From: Verrucomicrobiia bacterium
GTDB lineage: Bacteria; Verrucomicrobiota; Verrucomicrobiia; Limisphaerales; JADLHS01
Assembly: GCA_026125285.1 (NCBI GenBank)
Contig: JAHCLO010000003.1
Span: 104,661-168,660, forward strand
Direction of reading: 5' to 3'
DNA: 64,000 nt
Numbering within the stretch: the stretch's first letter is position 1; each line of letters starts with the position of its first letter. The position numbers and the translations under genes were made by a program. Below the pieces are notes generated by a model. The model was not told where the DNA came from, did no database searches, and worked only from the letters and a program-made list of their open reading frames with translations. Below are positions 49,692 through 58,839 of the stretch, piece by piece.

Positions 49692-51176
49692 TTAGCGGAT
49701 GAGTTTGTATTGCAGGCTGATCTGGACGCGGTGATCGTCCCCGGTGCTGCCATTCCGCGCCTCTTTATAACCGTAAAGATACTCCAGGCCGACATAGAGA
49801 TTCTTGGTGGGCGCCCAGATGAGGTTGCACTGCGCATAGTGGGTGCTGTCGTAGGCGAAGTCGCTCAGTTCGGCCCGATGGTCCAAGGTCACGTAGCTGT
49901 AGCTGGCCGTGGATCGCCACGTCTCGCTCCATTCGTGGCGGTAGCCCACCATCGCACCCCAGGCAGGAAGGGTGTGGAGATTACCCGCAGCGTCCACCAC
50001 GGCTCCACTGCCACTGGGCAAATCCTGGATGTAGCGGCCAATGCCCTCGCCGTAAAGGAGACTGGCCATCAAGCTGTCCGCGCCAAATACCTTCAGTCTG
50101 CCCGACACATTCAATCCCCACCCCAGCGCCGAGTCGGTAGGGCCGGTGCTGTTGTCGTACGAAAGACTGCGCAGGACGCCGCCGACTTGCACGTGGCCCG
50201 GCTTGCCTTCCCAACGCCAGTTTGCCGTGAAATCCGGCATCGTGTTTCGTCCGTCGGCGCCAGCAGGCAAGTTGCTCAAATCGCTCTTGGGCTGCTCGAT
50301 GGCAAAAGCCGTGAACATGGTTTCTTTGATGATGGGGATCGTGTAGCGCAATTGCGGTTGGCGCACAACAGGCAGCACCCCCGGTCCCTCGAAGTCCAGC
50401 GTGTCGGGAAATACATCCGGATCGTAAAACGTGCTCCACGTCTGGCCGACGGTGATGTTCGCAACCTGACCGTAGAAATGCCGCAGCCGGTAATCCATCG
50501 AAGGCTCGGTGTTGTTGCCGAAAAAGTCGTTCTCGTAAAAGATCTTCAAGGAGCCCAGCGGAGTGGGAGCGCGCAATTCCAGATTGATGCGCGTCTGTTT
50601 GGTGTGCATCGTGAAATGTTCGTCCTTGCCATAGTCCGTTTCGCCCTCGACGGGGATTTTGGAGGTGATGAACATGTTCGGATTGCCGACCTTCGTCGAA
50701 TCCATGATCGCATCCAGTTTCACATAACCACCCAGCTTGACCCAAGTCTTCGTGCCGAAGAGTTGCATGAATCCCTGGTAGGTGGGGTCCAAGGGCGCGT
50801 TGCCCGGCCGGGGCGCCGAGATTTGGTCCTCATGTATCGTGTCCTGATACGGCACCTGCGTGGCCTGCTCGGCCAAATCCGATTTGGGAACCTCGGTCTT
50901 GCTTGCCGGCGACGCCACGCCGGGGTGCGTCGCTGGCGGCACGCCGGGATTGGGGGCTTCGGTCTGAGCAGGGGGAGGCGCGGGCACCGCCACTTTCTCT
51001 CGCTCGAGTTCGCTGATCTTGCGGTTCATTTCCTGGATGGTCTGTTCCATCGCCTTAACGGTGGCCTTGAGCTTCTCCAGTTCGGCGGTGTTCTGCGCGC
51101 AGGCAGGCGCAGGCAGACCCGCAGCCAAGACGGCTCCAACCAAGACGAGAGTTCTTAGTAACGAGCTTCTGTTCAT
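49692..51176 (-). CDS. DcaP-like outer-membrane porin
   Basis: The 494-residue protein has a signal peptide (LLRTLVLVGAVLAAGLPAPA), a short coiled coil (ELEKLKATVKAMEQTIQEM), a Pro/Ala linker and a barrel domain with the DcaP-type start (TWVKLGGYVKLDAIMDSTKV) and aromatic strand ends such as VQISLQYKLIR at the C-terminus. DcaP porins carry dicarboxylates and other anionic solutes. The coiled coil suggests a trimer with a periplasmic stalk. It lies next to two AspT-family antiporters, so it may import their substrate. Confidence 0.85.
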   Translation of the reverse strand: MNRSSLLRTLVLVGAVLAAGLPAPACAQNTAELEKLKATVKAMEQTIQEMNRKISELEREKVAVPAPPPAQTEAPNPGVPPATHPGVASPASKTEVPKSDLAEQATQVPYQDTIHEDQISAPRPGNAPLDPTYQGFMQLFGTKTWVKLGGYVKLDAIMDSTKVGNPNMFITSKIPVEGETDYGKDEHFTMHTKQTRINLELRAPTPLGSLKIFYENDFFGNNTEPSMDYRLRHFYGQVANITVGQTWSTFYDPDVFPDTLDFEGPGVLPVVRQPQLRYTIPIIKETMFTAFAIEQPKSDLSNLPAGADGRNTMPDFTANWRWEGKPGHVQVGGVLRSLSYDNSTGPTDSALGWGLNVSGRLKVFGADSLMASLLYGEGIGRYIQDLPSGSGAVVDAAGNLHTLPAWGAMVGYRHEWSETWRSTASYSYVTLDHRAELSDFAYDSTHYAQCNLIWAPTKNLYVGLEYLYGYKEARNGSTGDDHRVQISLQYKLIR

Positions 51177-51275
51177 GGATGTTCGAGTTTGAGTTGTTGT
51201 TTTGATTACTGCGGCTTTTCAAGTGTCGGTTAATTTCCAAAAGAATTGCGCTCGTTTGTTCCTCTGCCTCCATCG

Positions 51276-52970
51276 TCATCGTGACATCAGCAAGACAATG
51301 ACCGAACCCCAGGTGGTGAGCAGCACGTGGCCGACAGGCACCGCACCGGTGTAGCCCAGCACCGCGATGGAACTACCCGATTTCTCCTGCACCGCCGCCA
51401 GCCCGGGCGTGAAGGTCTGAGCGCCGGACATGGCGCCCAGGACCAGCAAGGGGTTGGCTTTGAGTACGTAGCAGCCAAAGTAGAGTCCGGCGATCTGCGG
51501 CACCAGGGTCACAAACACACCGCCAATCAGGAGCGGGATGCCGGCTTCCTTGACCGCGGGGATGAATTCAGGTCCGGCGCCCAGGCCGACCATCGCGACA
51601 AAACCGGAAAGCCCGATAGATTGCATGAACGCGACCGCGCCGTCCGGCACGCGACCAAACAGCGGGCGCACTGACCGGATATAGCCGGTCAGCACGCCGG
51701 CCAGCAAGGTGCCCACGCTGGTGCCGAGGAAGATTTTCGTCCCACCCACCGTCAGGAAGAGACTGGCGCCGACCGCCGCGCCGAGGAAGATCGCCAGGCC
51801 CACAGCCACGAAGTCCGTCGTGTCCAGCGGGCGCACGATCGTTCCCATCCGCTTCGCCACCCGGTCCACCGCGGCTTCGGTGCCCGTGATGCTCAGGACG
51901 TCGCCGCGCTCGATGACGGTCCGGGTTCCGATCGGGATTTCCTGGGTACCACGGGTGATCTTGCGCAGGAACACGCTGTGGACCTCGTCATCGCGGGCCA
52001 TCTCCTCCAGCGGGTGCCCGGTGAATTCCTTGTTGCCAACAAACACGTCGAAGGTCGCTATGGGAATGTCGAGCAGCTCGCGGTCATCAACCTCGACGGC
52101 CTTCTCGCCCAGCACGCCCACCAGCACCTCGCGGCGGCCGCTGACGGCCAACAGGTCGTCTGCCTGAATCACGGTGTCGGGCCGGGGTTTCAGCAATTCT
52201 GTTCCGCGCCGGATACGCTGCACGAACAGGCGCGTGCCGGTCCGGATCTTCTCCGCCTCCACCACGGTCTTGCCGGCCACGACGGCGGCGGATTCCACGC
52301 GGTAGGCCCGCACCTCGAACGGCTGCCAAGCGGAGGCGAGGCCGGCCTTTGTACGCACGACGCCGTACTCGGCTTCGACCTTCTCGGCCTCCTTCCGTAG
52401 ATCCAGTCCCAAGAGCTTCGGCCCGAGCGTGCCGCAGACCCAGATCACGCCGAACGCGCCGAACACGTAGCACAGCGCGTCTGCCACGGCGACGTGGCTG
52501 ACCAGCTTCTGCTTCGCGTCATCCGGAATGCTGGTTAGCGCGTAAATGGCCTCGGTGGCCGTGCCGATGGCGGGGGACTCCGTCAGCGCGCCCGACACCA
52601 GGCCGCCGGCGAAACCGACGTCCAGTTTAAGGATGCTGGCCACGGCCCAAGCGGTGCCCAGGCCGACGACGGGGATGAAGATGCCGAGCACGCCGAACCG
52701 CCAGCCCTGCCCCTTCATGGCTGTGAAGAATTTCGGTCCGACCGAGTAGCCGATGCCGAACATGAACAGGAGGAACAGGACGGATTTGGCCATACCGGCG
52801 ACTGGCACTTTGATCAAGGCGCCGATCAGAATGCCGGCCAGCAGCGACCCGGTCGCCCCTCCGAGACTGAAGCCGCGGATTTTCAGACTCCCGACCCAGT
52901 AGCCGATCCCCAACGCGAGGTAAACGGCCAGCTCGGGTTGTTTGCTGAAGAGATGTGCCAGCCAGCCCAT
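51276..52970 (-). CDS. AspT/YidE-family antiporter, copy 2
   Basis: The 564-residue product has five N-terminal helices (YLALGIGYWVGSLKIRGFSL...), two RCK_C/TrkA-C domains (near residues 205-290 and 300-375), and six C-terminal helices containing GVLTGYIRSVRPLFGRVPDG. AspT-family proteins exchange aspartate with alanine; coupled to decarboxylation they build a proton-motive force. Substrate here is not defined by sequence. It follows its paralogue (52981-54681) after 10 bases, with clear but moderate similarity, so the duplication is old. Confidence 0.88.
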   Translation of the reverse strand: MGWLAHLFSKQPELAVYLALGIGYWVGSLKIRGFSLGGATGSLLAGILIGALIKVPVAGMAKSVLFLLFMFGIGYSVGPKFFTAMKGQGWRFGVLGIFIPVVGLGTAWAVASILKLDVGFAGGLVSGALTESPAIGTATEAIYALTSIPDDAKQKLVSHVAVADALCYVFGAFGVIWVCGTLGPKLLGLDLRKEAEKVEAEYGVVRTKAGLASAWQPFEVRAYRVESAAVVAGKTVVEAEKIRTGTRLFVQRIRRGTELLKPRPDTVIQADDLLAVSGRREVLVGVLGEKAVEVDDRELLDIPIATFDVFVGNKEFTGHPLEEMARDDEVHSVFLRKITRGTQEIPIGTRTVIERGDVLSITGTEAAVDRVAKRMGTIVRPLDTTDFVAVGLAIFLGAAVGASLFLTVGGTKIFLGTSVGTLLAGVLTGYIRSVRPLFGRVPDGAVAFMQSIGLSGFVAMVGLGAGPEFIPAVKEAGIPLLIGGVFVTLVPQIAGLYFGCYVLKANPLLVLGAMSGAQTFTPGLAAVQEKSGSSIAVLGYTGAVPVGHVLLTTWGSVIVLLMSR

Positions 52971-52980
52971 AGGGTTCGGA

Positions 52981-54681
52981 CTACTTGGAGAGCAACATGG
53001 CGAAATAACCGAACACCGTCAGCAGCACCCCGGACACGGCGTAGCCGACGGGGAATCCCACCCACGGCACACTGCTGTCAATTTCCTTGGCGGCCTCACG
53101 ACACGGTCCCGAATGCGAGCGCGCCCCGGCGACACCGCCCATGAGCACGGCGGGGTTGATTTTCATGAAGTGATAGCCGATCGCCCACGTGAGGATGGGC
53201 GGGATCGTGCTGGCAATGAACCCTGCCAGGAAGATGTACAACGCGATCTTGCCCGTGAGTTGCGCCAGCAGCGTCGAGCCGGAGTTGATACCGACGATGG
53301 CAATGAACGTCACCAGGCCCAGGTCCTCCAGGATGTTGCGGGCCGCGTTGGGCGTGCTGCCAAAAAACCGCAGCCGCGACACGAAGGATGACACGAAAAT
53401 GCCCGAGAGCAGCAGACCGCCCGCACTGCCCAAACCGACCTTGAAACTCCCGACCGGCACGTTGATCAATCCGATGAGAAGGCCGATGATCATGCCCACC
53501 GAGAGGGTGAGCAAATCGGTGGCCGTGCTGGGCCGCGCGATCTTGCCCGCCAGCCCCGCCAGCTTGTTGACGGCGCTCTTGAGCCCGGCCACAAACAGCA
53601 CATCGAAGCGCTGAAGCTGGGTATCCGCACCGAGAGGAATGGGGGCGCCGCCGCGTTCGATCTTCAGCAACTGCAACTGGCCGGCGAAGTCCTCGTTCCG
53701 GAATTCCTTGAGCGCCTTGCCCTCGAGCGCCTTGTTGGTGACCAGTATTTCGGCCTGGTCGATCGGAATGTTCAACGCTTTGACGTCCGCCACCTCGGGA
53801 CCAATCAGGCCCATGTTCGAGGTCAGATCCTCGATGCGTCCACCCAGCGCGATGATGTCGCCCGCCTGCAAGGTCAATTCCGGAGTGACGCCGACCGGTT
53901 CGTCGCTGCGCACTACATTGACAATGCGGTACTGCGGATTCTTCTGGCGGAACTGGGCGATGGTTTGCCCGACCGTGGATTTACTCTCGAGCTTGTAGGC
54001 GCGGAGACCGGCGGGGCGGTAGCCGGTGAGGCCGGAGTCATCTACATTTGCGACGCCGTTGGCCGCTTCGTACTCCTTGGCGGCGTTCTTCGCGTCCAAA
54101 CCCCACCAGCGCGGGAGATACTTGCAGATGAGAATGATTCCGACCGTGCCCCAGATGTAGGTGACGCCGTAGCTGAGCGCGATCATGGCCGAGATCGCCT
54201 CCGCCGAGCTGCCCTCCGGCACCTTGAACGCTCCTTGCGACACGGCCATTTCCGCCGTGCCGATGGCGGCGGACATGGTTTGGGAGCCAGCGAGGATGCC
54301 GCCGGCGGCGCCGGCGGGCAGGCCGAACATCTTCGCACCCAGCACGACTAGCAGCAGGCCGACAATGCTGCAAATCACGGCCAGGATGGTGAACTTCAAC
54401 CCGTCCTTCTTGAGGCTGTTGAAGAATGAAGGACCGACGCGCAAGCCGACTCCGTACATGAACAGGTAGTAGAAGAGCGACTTGGCGAAGGTGTTGAGCT
54501 CGAGCTTCACGCCGTAGATGGACGCCCAAGTGGCCAGGCCGCATCCGACGACGACGGCAGCAGCGACCATGCCCAGGCCGTAGCCCTTGACGTTGAACTT
54601 GCCCACATAGACCGCCACGCCGACCGTGAAGAACAGCAGGATATAGGGGTTCGCTTTAAGGAACTCAAAGAATGCTTGCAT
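52981..54681 (-). CDS. AspT/YidE-family antiporter, copy 1
   Basis: The 566-residue product has the same layout as copy 2: N-terminal helices (YILLFFTVGVAVYVGKFNV), two RCK_C domains (STVGQTIAQFRQKNPQYRIV and ALEGKALKEFRNEDFAGQLQ), and a C-terminal membrane half with GVAGARSHSGPCREAAKEID. It lies between the decarboxylase and copy 2. The second paralogue may form a heteromer with it or carry a different exchange (inference). It would sit in the inner membrane. Confidence 0.88.
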   Translation of the reverse strand: MQAFFEFLKANPYILLFFTVGVAVYVGKFNVKGYGLGMVAAAVVVGCGLATWASIYGVKLELNTFAKSLFYYLFMYGVGLRVGPSFFNSLKKDGLKFTILAVICSIVGLLLVVLGAKMFGLPAGAAGGILAGSQTMSAAIGTAEMAVSQGAFKVPEGSSAEAISAMIALSYGVTYIWGTVGIILICKYLPRWWGLDAKNAAKEYEAANGVANVDDSGLTGYRPAGLRAYKLESKSTVGQTIAQFRQKNPQYRIVNVVRSDEPVGVTPELTLQAGDIIALGGRIEDLTSNMGLIGPEVADVKALNIPIDQAEILVTNKALEGKALKEFRNEDFAGQLQLLKIERGGAPIPLGADTQLQRFDVLFVAGLKSAVNKLAGLAGKIARPSTATDLLTLSVGMIIGLLIGLINVPVGSFKVGLGSAGGLLLSGIFVSSFVSRLRFFGSTPNAARNILEDLGLVTFIAIVGINSGSTLLAQLTGKIALYIFLAGFIASTIPPILTWAIGYHFMKINPAVLMGGVAGARSHSGPCREAAKEIDSSVPWVGFPVGYAVSGVLLTVFGYFAMLLSK

Positions 54682-54744
54682 GAGATAGGTCCTTTTTAGA
54701 TTGGGTTGTTCTTGTGTGGAAATGCAGCTTTGCAGCGTAGCGGT

Positions 54745-57549
54745 TCACTTGGTGGCTTTCTTGGGCGCGCGCAGCTTGTCGGGCCGGATGAGCTTCAGCC
54801 CTTGGGCGGCGTTGTAGCCGTGAATCTCCTTCACATCCAGCTTCCGCATGAACGCGACCGTGTCTGGCTTGATCACCTGCCCCGGCACCATGATCGGGAA
54901 GCCGGGTGGATACGGAATCACGAAGTTCGCCGATACCAGTTCCGGCCCCTTCTTGAGTCGCTCGTCAATCTGCGGGCTGGCGAGCTTGATGAACTCACAG
55001 TTGTCTTCATCGTACGCCATGAAGAATGCCGGCCGCATGTGGCCCTCGTTGCTTGCCGATTTCGGGTTGTCGCGGAAGGCGTCGTGAAACCGGCTGAAGT
55101 TCGGCAGGTCGGGCACGTCGGTCATCAACGACTTCACCTTCGCCGCAAACGCTTCCTGGCCCGCTTTGCCTTCCTGGGCGAGTTGCCGCTCAATCTCGCG
55201 AGACAGTTCTACCAGCGTCTTGATGAGCAACGCCGCGTCGCTGTGTGTGTTGTTGATATTCGTCTGCACCAACACGCTGTTGCGCGAGGTCTTGTTGGTC
55301 TGGATGTCGAATCGCTCCGCCAGCAGGCCCTTGAACTGCGTGCCGTTGAACCCGGCCGAGCCGCAGATCAGCGTGAGCCGCGTTGGATCGAGCACGAACT
55401 CGTCCTCGTTCCACGCCTGGATCACATCCACCCAGTTGGAATGCGGCGGGCCGTAGTCCTTCAATCCTGATTGCCGGTATTCCGCGGGGATCATGTCTTC
55501 GGGGGTCGCGATTCGGAAATACTTCGAGATGAGCGGATGCGTGTTCACTGCGCCGCGGATGCGCAGCGCGAGGTCGGTCATCCGCATCGTCAAGCCGTAT
55601 CCTTCCAATTCCATCTGCCGCCGCGCGATGTCCAGCGAGGCGATCAGTTGCAGATTCGGCGAGGTGGACGTGTGAGCGAGGAAAGCTTCCATGAAGGGTC
55701 CTTCGACCTTGTGGAAGTCTTCGTCCCAAACCAAAATCATCGAACCTTGCCGGAAGCACGACATGGATTTGTGCGTCGAGTTGGTCTGGTACACCCGGAT
55801 GCGCACCTTGTCGGGGTCCGGCATCAAGTGCATGTCGAGCAACTTTGGATTCTTCGGGTCGAGCTTGCCGACCTTCGCCGTCCACGCCTTGTACTCTTCC
55901 CGGTACTTCGGATCGCGGTAGCGCTCCGTCAACGCGGCGGCGCCGCCCAAACCGGTCCGCCGCCGGTGGAACGGGTTGAAACGGGCAAACCCCGACCAAG
56001 CCTCATCCCATTGGAAAATCAGGTCCGGCTTAATCGCCAGGCACTCCTCCATTAAACGTTGTGGATTGTACATGTGCCCATCGAACGTGCAGTTGGTCAT
56101 GTCAATGACCTTGACTCGGTCGAGCTTGCCTTCGGCCATGCAATCGAAAAGCGCCTTCTTGATCGTCCGCAGCGGCACCGCCCCGTACATGGAGTACTGC
56201 GTCAACGGAAACGCCTCGACGTAGTACGGCTGCGCGCCGCTCAACACCATGCCGTAGTGGTGCGACTTGTGGCAGTTGCGGTCCACGATCACGATGTCAC
56301 CCGGCTTGCAGACCGCTTGAACAACGATCTTGTTCGAGGTCGAGGTACCGTTGGTGGCGAAGTAGGCCCGCTTCGCCCCAAACGCCCGCGCCGCCATGTC
56401 CTGCGCCTTCTTGATGTTACCCGTGGGTTCGAGCAAGCTGTCGAGCCCGCCGGTCGTCGCCGACGATTCAGCAAAGAAGATATTGGTGCCATAGAACTGG
56501 CCGAAATCCCGGATCCAGTTCGACCGGAACACCGACTTGCCACGCGCGATCGGTAACGCGTGGAAGGTGCCGATGGGCCGTTGCGCGTACTTCTTCAGGT
56601 TGTCAAAATACGGCGTCTCGTACCGGTCCTGAACGCCATCGAGGATGGACAGATGAATCTCCATCGGCTCTTCGATGTGGTGAAATACCCGCCGGATCGG
56701 ATCCAGTGCGTCGCTCCCAGCCACCGCTTCTGCCCGGCGATCGGAAAGCAGATAGATGTCGAGTTCAGGCCGGCACTTCTTGATGGCCTTGGCCAAAGCC
56801 GTGGCCAGCGCGCCCGGCTCAATACTCGTCCGGTCCAGCGTTAGGTGCCGCCCGAGAAACACCTGCAAATCCGGCATCTCCACGCGGGACTCGTATTGGA
56901 AGCCGTCCACGATCACGACCGCTTGCAGATTATCATTCGCCAGCACCGCGAGCGCGGCGTCCTCGAAACTGCCGGCCTGAATCACTTCATAGTGAAACGG
57001 ATCTTCCGCACGACGCATGCGCTTCATGTCCGCTCGCGCCCGCTCCCAGGTGACGGGGTCGGCTGGAGTGACGACTAGCACTTCAAAATTTGGCTTCTGC
57101 GCCTCCCCCGTCTCCACGTCTGGCGGCAGGGCCTTCTCCAGCGGCCGCGCGGTGCTTTCGGCTGCGGCATCCCAGGCGTATTCGCTCCGCCGGTAATTGC
57201 CCGAGAGTAGCGCGCCGGAGACTTTCTGCACGAGCCGCGCGAAGATCGCGGCGTCCCGCTGCGCCAGGGCTTCGCTGAGGGCGGTCAGCAAATAAGAGCC
57301 CGGATACGCCCAGCATTGTTCGAGCCGGCTGATGGTTTGGAACAAACCGGCAGCCGCGGTTCGCTGACTCTCGGCCTTGTCGCCTTGCGCGGTCGCCCAC
57401 GCGCGGCTCAACGCGTGCAACTCGCGCCATTGGTCGGTGCGGTTGACCGCCGCCGCGAAGATGGGGGCCAGATCCTGATTGCGAGGTTCGTCTGCGTTTG
57501 CGTTTGTACTCATGGTTCTGTTCGGTTTCGAGGTTGGGGCAGGTTTCAT
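54745..57549 (-). CDS. Orn/Lys/Arg-type PLP decarboxylase with N-terminal extension
   Basis: The 934-residue product is larger than the usual 710-760. After a helical extension of about 150 residues comes a receiver-like wing (NFEVLVVTPADPVTWERARA), then the PLP core: TNGTSTSNKIV near 400, DRNCHKSHHYG near 425, WDEAWSG near 514 and the Schiff-base Lys in STHKSMSCFRQGS near 594. Family members decarboxylate Orn, Lys or Arg, giving amines and consuming a proton. Specificity cannot be read by eye. ATG 57549 overlaps the stop of the receiver gene (ATGA), so the pair is translationally coupled. The two antiporters follow. Confidence 0.88.
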   Translation of the reverse strand: MKPAPTSKPNRTMSTNANADEPRNQDLAPIFAAAVNRTDQWRELHALSRAWATAQGDKAESQRTAAAGLFQTISRLEQCWAYPGSYLLTALSEALAQRDAAIFARLVQKVSGALLSGNYRRSEYAWDAAAESTARPLEKALPPDVETGEAQKPNFEVLVVTPADPVTWERARADMKRMRRAEDPFHYEVIQAGSFEDAALAVLANDNLQAVVIVDGFQYESRVEMPDLQVFLGRHLTLDRTSIEPGALATALAKAIKKCRPELDIYLLSDRRAEAVAGSDALDPIRRVFHHIEEPMEIHLSILDGVQDRYETPYFDNLKKYAQRPIGTFHALPIARGKSVFRSNWIRDFGQFYGTNIFFAESSATTGGLDSLLEPTGNIKKAQDMAARAFGAKRAYFATNGTSTSNKIVVQAVCKPGDIVIVDRNCHKSHHYGMVLSGAQPYYVEAFPLTQYSMYGAVPLRTIKKALFDCMAEGKLDRVKVIDMTNCTFDGHMYNPQRLMEECLAIKPDLIFQWDEAWSGFARFNPFHRRRTGLGGAAALTERYRDPKYREEYKAWTAKVGKLDPKNPKLLDMHLMPDPDKVRIRVYQTNSTHKSMSCFRQGSMILVWDEDFHKVEGPFMEAFLAHTSTSPNLQLIASLDIARRQMELEGYGLTMRMTDLALRIRGAVNTHPLISKYFRIATPEDMIPAEYRQSGLKDYGPPHSNWVDVIQAWNEDEFVLDPTRLTLICGSAGFNGTQFKGLLAERFDIQTNKTSRNSVLVQTNINNTHSDAALLIKTLVELSREIERQLAQEGKAGQEAFAAKVKSLMTDVPDLPNFSRFHDAFRDNPKSASNEGHMRPAFFMAYDEDNCEFIKLASPQIDERLKKGPELVSANFVIPYPPGFPIMVPGQVIKPDTVAFMRKLDVKEIHGYNAAQGLKLIRPDKLRAPKKATK

Positions 57550-57959
57550 GATTCTAAGTTGATTGAGGCGGGCGCGGGATAGCATTGCCCTGCCAGAACG
57601 GCATCCACTGCCGCCAGCAACTCCCTGGCAATCGCGCGCTTGAGGACAAAACCGTCCGCCCCGGCCGCCAGCGCCGCGTGGCGGACACTGGGTTCATCGT
57701 GGACACTGAGCAGGATCAGCTTCAGGTCGGGACCAACAGACCGCAGCCGTGGCAGCCAGTCGAGTTCCTCACCCGGCGCCAGCGAAAGGTCCACCACGGC
57801 GACCAAGGGCTGAAGGTGACGGACGCTCTCCAGCAAGGAGGTTTCGTCGGCCACCATCACCACCGCGTCAAAAGCCGTCTCCAGCAGACCGCGAATGCCT
57901 TCGGTCAGACCGTGATGCCGATCGGCCAGAACCACGCATTTAACGAGCTCCGATTTCAT
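57546..57959 (-). CDS. Stand-alone receiver-domain protein
   Basis: The 137-residue product is a receiver domain with no output domain. Visible residues are Asp in VVLADRHHG, the phospho-Asp in VAVVDLSLAPGEE near residue 57, Ser in LILLSVHDE and Lys in GFVLKRAIA. It overlaps the decarboxylase start by four bases. It may sense phosphorylation from the nearby kinase and act on the decarboxylase by contact, since the decarboxylase carries its own receiver-like wing; that is inference. Confidence 0.82.
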   Translation of the reverse strand: MKSELVKCVVLADRHHGLTEGIRGLLETAFDAVVMVADETSLLESVRHLQPLVAVVDLSLAPGEELDWLPRLRSVGPDLKLILLSVHDEPSVRHAALAAGADGFVLKRAIARELLAAVDAVLAGQCYPAPASINLES

Positions 57960-58063
57960 GATCGAGCTTCCTTTGCCTGCTGATTTTCGCGCCGCGACAT
58001 AGCGAACCCAGTAACGGTCATGGGGAAATTCTGGCGAAAGGCGGGACCGCTTTGACCTCGCAA

Positions 58064-58096
58064 AATTACCAGTCCGGCGCTAGTAGAATTACCAGT
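58064..58096. promoter_or_regulatory. Tandem AATTACCAGT sites upstream of the decarboxylase operon
   Basis: AATTACCAGT occurs at 58064-58073 and 58087-58096, 23 bp apart. The second is part of an imperfect palindrome, CTAGTA-GAAT-TACCAG. A third half site in opposite orientation (CCAGTAAT) lies at 58153-58160. They lie 105-200 bp upstream of the receiver gene and beside a NarL-type regulator gene, so they may be its operator. Confidence 0.45.
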
Positions 58097-58188
58097 GACG
58101 CGAAACGGACTGAGTGGGGGAAAGGAGGTGGAGAACGGGCAGCAAGCAGTCGCCAGTAATCTGGAGGGGACCGAGGCGAACGACCCGC

Positions 58189-58839
58189 TCAGAGGGCAGC
58201 GATACCGTGCTTGAGGGCGAAGTGAACCAGTTCGGCGTTGGTGCGCAAATTCAGCCGCTCCATCATCTGGTATTTGTGGAACTCCACCGTGCGCGCCGAG
58301 ACCGTGAGCGCAGCGCCAATTTCCTTGGCCGAACGGCCTTCGGCCAGCAATTGGAGAATCTCCCGCTGGCGCGGTGTGAGCGCCGCCACCGGGTCGGCGA
58401 CCTGAGCCGACTTGCCTTTCATAACTCGCAAGACATCGCCCGCCACCGCCGGACTGACATAAGTCTTGCCGTCCAGAGCTGAGCGGATGGCCATGGTCAG
58501 TTCGGCCGGGGCGGAATGTTTGAGCACGTAGCCAGATGCCCCCGCTTCGAGCGCGCGCCGGGCATAAGCCGTCTCCGGGTGCATGGTGAGAAAGACGACC
58601 CGCACCCGCGCATCCGCTTGCTTCAACTGCACCAAGGCGTCAATGCCGTTGAGGTGCGGCATGGTGATATCGGCCACGATGACGTCGGGTCGCAGTTGAC
58701 GCGCGGCTTCGAGCAGGGCGCGGCCATCCTCGACCACCCCCAGCAATTCGAACTCGGCGCTGAGCAGACTCTTCAAACCTTCGGCCACCAAACGATGGTC
58801 ATCGGCCAACAAGATGCGGGGGCGCTTCAATTGGCTCAT
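58189..58839 (-). CDS. NarL/FixJ-family response regulator
   Basis: The 216-residue protein starts at ATG 58839 (MSQLKRPRILLADDHRLVAE), overlapping the kinase stop (ATGA). The receiver has phospho-Asp in VIVADITMPHLNG near 55, Thr in VVFLTMHP and Lys in GYVLKHSAP. The LuxR-type helix-turn-helix is RSAKEIGAALTVSARTVEFH. It pairs with the kinase fragment directly upstream. The neighbouring decarboxylase operon and the AATTACCAGT sites are plausible targets. Confidence 0.9.
   Translation of the reverse strand: MSQLKRPRILLADDHRLVAEGLKSLLSAEFELLGVVEDGRALLEAARQLRPDVIVADITMPHLNGIDALVQLKQADARVRVVFLTMHPETAYARRALEAGASGYVLKHSAPAELTMAIRSALDGKTYVSPAVAGDVLRVMKGKSAQVADPVAALTPRQREILQLLAEGRSAKEIGAALTVSARTVEFHKYQMMERLNLRTNAELVHFALKHGIAAL

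Noticed and set aside
48782..49837. 351-codon frame overlapping the UPF0126 gene
   Set aside because: It is in another frame on the same strand; the 252-residue UPF0126 reading has both GGGxxRD motifs and seven helices.
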